Of a DNA stretch of 23,868 nt, positions 10,103 to 19,105 are shown piece after piece. The position numbers and the translations under genes are program-made. Source of the DNA: Calycina herbarum (taxonomy: Eukaryota; Ascomycota; Leotiomycetes; Helotiales; Pezizellaceae). The notes under the pieces were generated by a model that searched no databases, had not been told where the DNA came from, and was given only the letters and a program-made list of their open reading frames with translations. The stretch spans positions 1 to 23,868 of the forward strand of contig LLEY01000331.1 of NCBI GenBank assembly GCA_001414485.1, written 5' to 3'. How positions within the stretch are numbered: the stretch's first letter is position 1; each line of letters begins with the position of its first letter.

Positions 10103-11531
10103 ATGTCGAGTCTCTGGCCCAGCTTCACAGGCGCCTTACAGGCGTCTCTGTCTGTCTTGTTGACTATGAGTTATGGCATGATTGCTTCGCGATTCAATGT
10201 CTTGAAAGACAAGACCTCGAGGGATATCACGAAGATGTGTGTGCGGCTTTTATTACCGGCTTTATTAATCACCAATGTCGGTGCGGAATTGCAAATCGAG
10301 ACGTTCAAGAGATATCTTCCTGTGCTGAGTAAATCCCACCTCTCTCAGGATCATAGTTCCGACTAATTCGCACATAGTCTGGGCACTCCTTTATACACTC
10401 TCCTCCCTAGCCCTCGGCTGGTTCCTAAATCGAGCATTCAAATTCCCCACTTGGGTCATTCCCGCGATCTCGTTCAATAACACGACATCCCTCCCTCTCC
10501 TCCTCTTGAAGTCGTTGAAAACATCGGGGATATTGAGTGACTTGACGATGGGGGGAGGGGATAATAAGTTTTCTGCTCTGGATAGAGCGTCGAGTTATTT
10601 TCTTTTTGCTTCTATCGTTACGAATTGTTTGACGTTTTCAATTGGACCGAAGTTGTTGGATGATGAGGAGACACCGGATACAGATGAGGGAGAAGATAAA
10701 CAAGGGAACCAACAGGAAAGTGATGAGGAGTATGCGAATCCTGTGAATTCCGAAGGGAGGACGCAGGAGGAACAGGAGGAGCTTGATACGGAGAGGACTA
10801 CATTGCTTCCGCGTCCTGTTGTCGAGCACAGCAGTGAGATGGCAAGCAAAGTATCTAATATCTCGAAGAATCTCTGGGAGACTCTCCCGGAATGGCTGCA
10901 GAATGCTCTCGCTTTTACGACTAGCTTTCTCAATGCACCACTGGTTGGTGCAATCATTGGAATTGTTCTTGGTCTCGTTCCACCATTTCACAGGGCGTTC
11001 TTCAACAATCCCAATAATGGAGGAATCTTCAAGTCATGGTTGACTTCTTCATTAGAAAGTATTGGGGATTTGTTCGCTGCTTTGTCACTGGTGACGGTGG
11101 GAGCGAAACTCAGTAGCGGTTTGCATAAGATGAAGCGAGGAGAAGATAGTAGCAGAGTGAGGATAACTCCTATGCTTTCTGTTTTGTTTATTCGGTTTGT
11201 GATGTGGCCGGTGTAAGTTTCCAAACTTTCTAGGGAAAGTTCAAGCTAATGTTGGCTTAGTGTGAGCATAGTTGTCATCTATGCAGTTGCCTCCCAGACC
11301 AATTGGCTTGGTGACGATCCAATTTTGTGGTTTGTTTTGATGTTGTTGCCGATAGGCCCTCCAGCAACGAAACTTACCTCTTTGGCCGAGCTCAGTGGGA
11401 CAAATGAAGATGAGAAGATGTCAATTGCTAAATTTCTCGCTATTTCGTATGCGATATCTCCAATTAGTTGTGTAGCTGTAGTTGGGTCTCTCCGTGCTTC
11501 TCTCATGTTGAAGGAACAAATTGGTGGATAA
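10103..11531 (+). CDS. PIN-like auxin efflux carrier family transporter, three exons
   Basis: Predicted 443-aa integral membrane protein of the auxin efflux carrier/PIN-like family (Pfam Mem_trans type). Exons: 10103-10328, 10378-11212, 11261-11531; introns of 49 and 48 nt with GTAAAT/GTAAGT donors and TAG acceptors, joined in frame. Residues 1 to ~165 form an N-terminal hydrophobic half with the family motif SFNNTTSLPLLLL (about 107-119). A strongly acidic loop follows (about 168-225, rich in D and E). The C-terminal hydrophobic half (about 250-443) carries LPIGPPATKLTSLAEL, typical of the family. This two-bundles-plus-loop plan is the family layout. In fungi the substrate is generally unknown, so transport of auxin is not implied; ER or other endomembrane location is possible by analogy. 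The start is in an AAGATGTCG context, and the next downstream ATG (10166) would remove the first helix. It is convergent with the minus-strand gene ending at 11637, 105 bp away. Confidence 0.92.
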
Positions 11532-11636
11532 ATCATTCTTCATTGATTGTTAAAATTTAGAAAGTTATTTCTACAATATTTACAAATTTACAATAACCTC
11601 CTCCCCAATCCTTCAATTGCAAACCTACCACCCATC

Positions 11637-12381
11637 TTATGGTTGACGATCAGCACCTCCCTGACCTATACTCAATTAGCAATCAACACACAAAAACATC
11701 AAGAAATCACTTACCCTCCCAAAACTTCTTCTCAACCTTATCTCCCTGCTCGGAAGGAACATGATCATGCCCCTCCTTGAACTCCTTATTATGTTGCTTA
11801 ACCTCCTCCCTCTTCTCCTCCGTATCAACACCCGGCTTCGCCTCATCCATGATCCTAGGAGACCCCTTCCCCTTCTTCTGAGTATCCTTACTACTCTCCT
11901 CCTCTTTCCTCGTCTGTGTATCCTTCTCTCCCTCTTCTTTTATCTTCCCACCTGTAGGGCTTGAGCCCGTCTCCTTCGCCTCCTTGGATCGCGAGCCTCC
12001 GGATTGTGCGGATGCATCTGAGGGTGCTTTTGTGGAGTAATGGGATTTGGAGGTTGAGTCGGTAGTTGTGGAAGTTTTTGGAGACTTGGATGGAGACTTG
12101 GATGATGAGGAACCACCTTTTGTTGGACCGGCGCCGGTTCCTTTGCCTTCTGCAGGAGGGGCTGGGCCGGGGTGTTCTCCTTTTTCTTTTACTGCGCTGG
12201 ATGGTCCTTGGTTTTGGGGGTCTTGGGCCATGGGATTTCCTTCCATGTCTCCATAGCCGGCCATTGCGTTGTGAGGAGAGGTGGTTGTTAGGGTGCGGAT
12301 GGTGATGTTTTGACGGAGGGTCAAGGGAGTGGTACTTCTTGTGAAAGCCCTGAGGGCTGTTGTTGGGCGGAAGATGGGCAT
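11637..12381 (-). CDS. Low-complexity hydrophilic protein, probable mitochondrial presequence
   Basis: Predicted 231 aa from two exons: 12381-11715 and 11665-11637. The 49-nt intron has GTAAGT, a GCTAAT branch site and a TAG end. Splicing replaces the frame's immediate GK-stop with a short GQGGADRQP ending. Residues 1-35 lack acidic residues, contain five Arg and are rich in Ser/Thr (MPIFRPTTALRAFTRSTTP…), which suggests a mitochondrial targeting sequence. The rest is disordered-looking: a Pro/Gly/Ser segment (~50-95), a Ser/Thr/Lys segment, then a highly charged Lys/Glu segment (~125-215) ending HNKEFKEGHDHVPSEQGDK. I do not recognise a named domain. The composition is somewhat LEA/hydrophilin-like, but that is weak inference. 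It diverges from the Ish1-type gene across a 0.96-kb spacer and converges on the transporter at 11531. The second exon rests on splice signals and an in-frame stop, not on known homologues. Confidence 0.75.
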
Positions 12382-13343
12382 TTTGTTGGAGTTATTGGTT
12401 GTTGTGGAATTGGTACTTTTAATTTTGGAATGAATTGATTGTAGGAGAGGGGTTGAATTTTGGAGTGCTTGAAGGACCCTTCTACATCAGCTTGCAGCTA
12501 GGAGCTCTGCAGGTGGGAGTGAATATCACATGGGTGCAGATGTCAATTACATCATTATATTTCAGCCACAACAACTACTTTGACGAATCGACAGTTTTCG
12601 ATGCCACTTTCGATCTCGTTTTGCTAACAGACTGTTTCTCTCCGCATACTAGTAGGGTTTCAGTTCCTGAAAATATCTTCTCGTCTCTGTTAAAAAAGAG
12701 AGCCTTGGAATAAAAACCTAGGAAGCAAGTGAAGCACTTGTTTTCTATCAAAGTCCACCACATCGATGTAAGATTTCAAGTTCTCGCACAGAATTCATAA
12801 CTAGCCATCAATTGAATGTAAAAGAAGTTGAAGCTATTATTTAAAGTAAGCTACTTCATAGAAATTTCCCAAAGCTTGTGGAAGGGAGGGCCCAGGCCGG
12901 AGAGGAAGCTCCATCCTTGTCTTTGCCAAGGATATGCTGGATCCCCCGCAAAAAGTCGCTCGCACGGACCAGAATGACGTTCGCTCCAGCCACCACTAGC
13001 CACATCGAGATGTTCCTTGTTTGCCTTGCAACACAGCTCTCCGTTAGCACGTATGGGAAAGGCAATACCCATCTTCAGCTCCAGTGAAGCCCTCTCGTCC
13101 AATCCGCTCGCACCTTTGAGAAAATAAGTTTCCCTCCGGCGGCGAGACTGCACTGCATACTGGCTTTGACGTCACGTCACACCTTTGTTGACTTGTATCA
13201 CCACCTGCTTCCTACTCTGCTCCTCCCTTTACTTCAATTTTTTCCCATTCTGTTGATCCTCCAACACTCAACACCAGAAACGACACATCTCAACCTAGTA
13301 CACCATAGTTAGTACCTGAAGATACCTTCGGATAATTTCCAAT
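12382..13343. other. Divergent promoter region of genes 3 and 4
   Basis: A 962-bp spacer between divergently transcribed genes, so it must hold both promoters. I see no gene: the frames at 12435-12713 and 13153-12851 match nothing and lack splice support. Notable content is the CRE at 13167-13174 and CT-rich sequence at about 13205-13265, the likely transcription-start zone of the Ish1-type gene. Confidence 0.6.
13167..13179. promoter_or_regulatory. CRE/ATF site with overlapping half-site
   Basis: The perfect palindrome TGACGTCA (13167-13174) runs into a second half-site, ACGTCA (13174-13179). It lies 169 bp before the Ish1-type start codon and just upstream of CT-rich leader sequence. TGACGTCA is the established target of Atf1/CREB-type bZIP factors, which act below stress MAP kinases in fungi. 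Binding here is inferred. Confidence 0.6.
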
Positions 13344-15579
13344 ATGAAGCTCTTTTCCCAGCTCCTGGTTCTGGGCCTGGCCGCCGAAACCACCATTGCG
13401 AGCAGTTGGTTCAGCAAAGCTGGTATGTTAAACTTCACGATCCTTCCTCTACTCTTACTACAGCTTCTGTCTTCTTTTTGAAGCTCACGAGCTGTTCTCT
13501 CCCTTCTTGGGGATTATTTGGTAGCATGCCAAGCATCTTCTACAATTTCATCAACGTCATCGCTCCTCTCTTTTCAGCTGGCAAACAAACAGCATACTCG
13601 TACCAAACAGAATATTTGGATTATTGCTAACATATCTCCTCAGTCTACAACAAATGGCACGAAACAGAGCTCGAGAGATGGCTGTCCGACAACAACGTCC
13701 CATACCCAACACCCGCAGACCGAAAGGATCTAGAGAACATTGTCAAGGAGAACTGGCAATCCAAGATCGCAACACCATACAATGACTGGGAGACCCCTCA
13801 ATTGACCAGTTACCTGAAGCAAAAGGGCGTGGAAACCAAAGATGCTGCAAACAGCAACAAGGATGGTCTGATTTCACAAGTCAAGAGTTCTTGGTACGAG
13901 GCCGAGGTATGTTTGAACATCCTCCTATGGCGGATTTTTTCGTTAACGTTTGGATTTTAGGACAAGGCAGAAGAAGCTTGGAGTAGTGTCAAGGACTGGG
14001 TATTTGATAGGTATGAATCCCCGCTCTTTTTGTTCTTTCTCAAGAATGATGCTAATTTCTTTACAGCTGGACAGGTAAATTTGAATATCCGTCGAGAGAA
14101 TCGCACGGCCACTGACATAATATTTTTTAGATTCGCAATTGAAGGCATTTGCCGACAAGCACAACATCCCCGTTCCTCAACCACGAAAGCGTGATACCCT
14201 TCTCCAGACTATACGATCCAACTACGAGAGCATTGCCACCAAGGCCGGCGAGACCGCAGCTTACCCTGGCAACTGGCTCTACGAGACCTGGACTGAATCT
14301 GGTACGTCAATAACCCATGTATTCCCGTACTTGCTGCTAATTTTTCGTAGACTTGAAGGAGTTCCTTGATTCTCACGGCATTCCAGCACCTCAACCAAGC
14401 ACCCGTGACAAGTTGATCGCTAGTGTTCGCCGCAATGCCCGTGTTGCTAGTTTGAAGATGGCAGACACATCCGCCTCTGCTTCAAAATCCGCAACTTCCG
14501 CACAGGAGACACTCAGTGAGAAGCTGCTTGAAGCTTGGTCCGATTCTCGTAAGCAGATCACTCCATTTTCCGCCCAGCGTTGCTAACATTTTGAACAGAA
14601 ATCAAGGAATGGGCCGATAAGAACGGGATCAAGGTCCCACAAGGAAGCAAGCGTAACGAACTCCTCGCAATTGCCAGAAAGCACAGAGCTCAACTCTTTG
14701 GTGACAACGTTTCCGACTCTGCTAGCTCTGCATTCGGAGCTGCCACTTCAAAGGCTTCCAACGAATATGCACGTGCTTCCGACAGCGCCGAATTGAAGGC
14801 AGATGATGCTTTCAACACTGCTACTTCTACATGGAGCGAGTCGAGATTGAAGGCATACTTGGATGCTCGAGGTGTCCCAGTTCCACAATCAGGAAAGAAG
14901 GATGAGATCCTTGCAGCTGTTCGTCTCAACAAGCACAAGGCTGCAACCGGATGGTCTGCATGGACTTTTGATACCTGGACACTCGAGAACCTTAAGGACT
15001 ACCTCTCATCATCTGGTGATGCAGCTGCAAAGAAGGCTGCCAACAAAGCTGGAGCCACACGTGAACAACTCCTTTCAGCAGCTCAAGATTCATATAACAC
15101 TGCTTCAAAATCCAGTGGCGACTCTTATGCATCCGTCACTTCGTACTTGGCAAAGCAAACTGATGCTGCCAAAGACTCCGTATTTGACACCTGGTCCGAG
15201 TCTGGTAAGTCCTTTTTCCACGCCCTAAGATATACCTTACTAACTTCAGGCCACAGAACTCAAGAACTACCTCGACTCATATGGATTCAAGGTTCCTCAA
15301 GGATCAACCAAGAATCAACTTGTCGCTTACGCACGAAACTCCCGAAACTACTTCCAATACGGCACAACCACACCTCAAGGAACCCTATATGCCAAGCTCA
15401 GCAACGGTGTCCAATGGGTCTTGAACCAACTTAGCATTGGTGCCTCTGCCGGTCGCAAGGAGGCTGGTTATCAAGGCGAGAGAGCAGCAGATGCTGTTAA
15501 GGAAGGAGTCACCGCTGCAACCAACCGAGCTGGTGAGGCGGCCCAGAAGGCTGGTGATAAGATCAAGGAGGAGTTGTGA
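13344..15579 (+). CDS. MSC1: Ish1/Msc1-type stress and nuclear-envelope protein, eight exons
   Basis: Predicted 565 aa, homologous to yeast Msc1 (meiotic sister-chromatid recombination) and fission-yeast Ish1 (stress-induced, nuclear envelope). Exons: 13344-13422, 13644-13906, 13961-14010, 14067-14074, 14131-14301, 14351-14548, 14599-15204, 15257-15579; all join in frame. Residues 1-20 are a hydrophobic signal peptide (MKLFSQLLVLGLAAETTIAS). Eight Ish1 repeats follow, each starting at a Trp: W31, W75, W132, W187, W253, W335, W383, W455. The consensus is W-S/T-E/D-S-x-L-K-x-[FY]-L-D-x-x-G-[IV]-x-V-P-Q…[KR]-[DN]-x-L. The C-terminal ~60 residues are Ala/Lys/Glu-rich with LEA-like helix character. 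Exon 4 is only 8 nt, but skipping it breaks the frame. Intron 1 (221 nt) separates the signal peptide from the repeats. The last intron has two AG choices 7 nt apart (15249 and 15256); only 15256 keeps the eighth repeat. A CRE lies upstream. Confidence 0.93.
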
Positions 15580-16541
15580 TTTGGACGATGGTATATTTTT
15601 CGACAATGATGAAGGGGCAGAAGGAAGATAATTTGGGGAAGCAAGCAGGTAATGGGGCTTTTGATAAATTGTACTCGTATGAAGGGACTGCTTTCTTTGG
15701 CGCGAAAAGGCTGAGGCATTTAACGACTATCATGCTTGGTTGGGTTAAGGGAAATAGTGTTTTTTTTTCTACTTGTTGCTCTCTTTTGCTTTTAGTGGTG
15801 GTGGGTCTGGACCTGTTAGCATAAGATCCTGAATGAATTGATATTAAAAATACCCTGTTCATTAAACACTTTACTGAATTACGGAGAAAGAAATGGTCAA
15901 TGACAAGTACCAGTAACACCAGGGTCCAGTAGCTTTTCCTGGTATGAGGGCTTTTGTTATGAGATAGCAAATAACCAAATGGGCTTTTTTTTCCAGTTTC
16001 CACTCTGTGGGCTTCTTCGTTGGTATGCTGGGATAACGGTATGCTGGGCTGGAATTGCTTTGGGGGTTTGATTTATCTGTTATCCGATTCTTCCTAAGAT
16101 CACATCAATCTTTCCCAATACCTTGAGATGTCACTCCAGGAGCCAGTAGCGAGGATAGGAATTTCACATGCTCAGTAGCTGTATCTCAAATGAATGTCAC
16201 GAATCTACCCCCGGACTTCTCATAACAGAAAGGGTTTTCAACCTTCTAAAGAGTTATTTCTGCTTCTCTCTGTATTTTTTGTATATTTTTACGACTACGT
16301 TGTGTTAAGGTATAAGTGTTTTAAAAGGGTGTCTCGTTTGTTGGGGTTAGCATACTTTTTTTGGTCTATTGCGTGGCTTACTTGCTTGAGAAAAGTTAGA
16401 GATGAAGAGGGTGTGGATATCGATACTCTCAGTTGATCAATCTGGTTATCGGAGCAACGATTTGAAGACTACCTACGGAGGGCTTCTATTTTTTTTCAAA
16501 CAATTACCACTCTACTTCTCTCGTTATTCCAACTCTCTAGA
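15580..16541. other. 3' flank of the Ish1-type gene, no gene seen
   Basis: The first ~250 bp are probably 3' UTR. Two direct copies of GGTATGCTGGG occur near 16021-16047. The rest is T-rich with no recognisable coding sequence on either strand. Confidence 0.5.
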
Positions 16542-16722
16542 GCAATTCAAAATAATCAACCTAAATACTTGGGATAATTTAGAATATTAATCTAGGTGAT
16601 TTGGAACAACGGAGTTTAAATATTCCAAGTATTTAGGTTAATTACCTTGAATTGCCCTCATGGTAACGAAGGCCACTTGTACTCCAACTTTGGAACGACA
16701 AGAGCTGTTTACTACCGCTTTA
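16542..16722. mobile_element. Diverged MITE-like fragment with 34-bp internal hairpin arms
   Basis: Arms 16542-16575 and 16622-16655 are inverted repeats matching at 30 of 34 positions, and all four mismatches are transitions. The arm core CCTAAATACTTGG resembles the CCTAAATACTTTGGGA block of the element inside the sugar-transporter intron. The right end (16700-16721, …AAGAGCTGTTTACTACCGCTTT) matches the right ends of the elements at 19534 and 21634. A matching left terminus was not found, so the copy is probably partial. No target duplication is visible. Confidence 0.55.
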
Positions 16723-19105
16723 TAATATAATGCGACCTCGGACCAGATATCAGATGTCTTTTTAAGGTTAAAAAATATACAAGTAAATTCGGAAGTGGTC
16801 GTGGCTACCCTGTTCGCCGCTCGGCTTCGATGGTGTCGACGGTCCACTTCCCCAGATTCCTCTTGGATGGGAGATCCGGGTTGAGCCGATTCTGTTTGCA
16901 CGTGCGAGTGTCTCCCCGCCTCGTATTTTTATTTCTTCTCCACTTCTTCTCCACAACTCCCAACCTCTTTTTCATCACATCCAACTCCTCATGACCTCTT
17001 TGCCTCACTGTGCCGTTGAGGTGCAACACCAAGGCCGGCGCCACTTTCAAACTGCTATCCAAAATCAGTTCCTGAAGGTCATGAAGCAGCTCGAGAAGCA
17101 TGACTATTGTACTTTGTACTCCATTCTGTTCCCTATTTAGTTTTGTTTGTGTTTTTTTCTTTTCTTTGGGGTTAATCGGTGATGGCTTCATCGAAGGCGT
17201 GGATCTGCCGTGTCTTGCTTCAGCCTGTTGTGCTTGTGCTACTATCGCTACCCAAGTCGGGCCTTCAGCTAATCCCCACCTAACATCTCACGAAAAATTC
17301 TCCTTCACGTTTCGCGTGCATAGTTTCTGGCTGGATTTTCCCGTGAGCGCATACGGATTATCGCGCTTGTTGAGAGCAATTTGAGATTTTATCCTTTTGC
17401 CCGCGGGTATTTTTATAGGTCTCTCGGAGAGTCTCTTTTGGGATGCCTCAAATCTTGCTTCTGGTGTTGAATTGAACCTACTGATTTCTTTCAATTTGCC
17501 CGGATTCAAGACCACAGAAATTTGAAGGAGCCCGCATCGAGACTCCCCCAGATTTTCTAACCGCCCCATAAAACCCCGGCACGCGTCTTTCCTCCAATCG
17601 CCATGGTTCACTACACAACGAACAACGTTGGATTTTGACAAACTGTGGAGCTGACGAAATGGCATCGAAATCTGTGAAAGAAGCATGCTCTATCCTCCGC
17701 GGATGGATCTTTTGCGGCGTAGAAGTCGCAGAAGACGTTAGGTGTGTTGTCAATCAACTTTCCCTCCAGCTCGACATCACTTGTCTATCAAAAAGGATCT
17801 CAACCCTACGAGGTTCGCGGGTCAAGGCCTAATAGAGCAAGTGCTACAAGGCACTGATACGCTGCATTCAAGGATCTAATCCAGCGAACTTCAGGCTCCA
17901 AGGGACTGGAATATGCTGTTCAGCGACCACGTTGATTCGGTGAGTGGAATTAATGCTCTTTGAAAGATGCTTCCCACCCGCTCTGCTACGTTACTGTGAC
18001 ATTGCTGGCCAACAAGGAAATGTCCCAGGAACGAGCTTCCGCAGCACCCACTTCCAACAGCACCCCCCTTTCTAATTCCAGCTCGGGGCTTTTATGTGTC
18101 TTTCGCTCCTTTCTTGCTCTTCGCTTTGGCTCTGCTCAACATGAATTGTCCGACTCGAGGCTTTCTAGACTGTTGTGAGAAGGCCCGACTCAAATTTCGG
18201 GTAATGTGCTAGACTGAATGTGGATGCGGGGATCTGGAGTAACGGGCAAGAGCGGGTACATGCACGCACCTCCAAGGGGAGGTACTGCAGCTTCATGAAC
18301 CCTCACACAAAAACTTCGCCGCACTGTTTGTTGGACAATGTTGGATTCATCTTGAATACTGAGTGGGAAATTTCGATATCAACTTGAAAGTTATGTTTGC
18401 TAGAGATAGCATTGTCATTCATGTCGTATTTGGGAACTATCTTGGCTCACTCTCACTTCCAGGTCTGCCGTGAGAGAGATCTCGGTGGATGGGATGTTGT
18501 GTTTCTCGCTCATGCTGTCCTGTGGTCCTGTTGTTATGACACTGCATGGCAGCATGGAACTTGGCTCCATGTCTGTCAAAGCTTCTCGAAATTTAGATTG
18601 GACCTGGTAAGTGGCCTCCCCCCTCTTTGAAAAAGTATCCACTTCTTCAATATCAACATTGGTCCAACACCAGTCATTCGCAACGACGAGGTAAAGTATC
18701 CCAGGCAGAACATCCCGTCCCCATCTCTTCGCCAAAAGGACACAAGTGTAAACAGGCAAGCGCGTGTAATCCCCGCTTCCCACCGTCTGGCTGGAACCTA
18801 GCCTCGTGAGCAACGGAGCTGGAGTCCCCAGGTGGGAGTCAATTCGCCCCCCCGTGTCCAGTCACGGGCCCTTGGCTGCCATATTCCTCGAGAAGGACCG
18901 AAGGTCAAGGCTACCAAGAGATAATCGTGCAGCCCATATAAATCTTGGGGTTCTCCCTCCTAGAACAGGGACAGACAGTTCTTTTTTGATCTCCTCTCTC
19001 TATCAATTTATCTGAAGTCGGAGTATCACAATTCCTATCTGCGAGACAGATAGACGACAATCTCGAACCGGCCTATCCAATTGACAACAACAGAAACGAC
19101 TCACC
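16723..19105. other. Spacer upstream of the sugar transporter, no intact gene recognised
   Basis: About 2.4 kb. Overlapping frames occur on both strands (for example 17191-16805 minus, 17753-17478 minus, 17635-17832 plus, 18397-18630 plus). None shows a known domain, consistent splice signals or a convincing signal peptide. The last few hundred bases hold the transporter promoter. Degenerate CreA-like hexamers (SYGGRG) occur at 18226-18231, 18234-18239, 18819-18824 and, inverted, at 18771-18776. Such short motifs occur often by chance. Confidence 0.5.
18937..18943 (+). promoter_or_regulatory. TATA box of the sugar transporter
   Basis: TATAAAT in the context CCCATATAAATCTTGG, followed by a pyrimidine-rich initiator-like stretch (18951-18960 and 18981-19010). 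The start codon is 162 nt downstream. Spacing and context fit a fungal TATA promoter; use is inferred. Confidence 0.55.

Noticed and set aside
16805..17191. 128-codon minus-strand Lys/Arg-rich frame
   Set aside because: No family match, and plus-strand frames of similar quality cover the same bases.
18226..18824. CreA-like SYGGRG hexamers upstream of the sugar transporter
   Set aside because: The motif is so degenerate that a handful in about 900 bp is expected by chance; not called as regulatory features.
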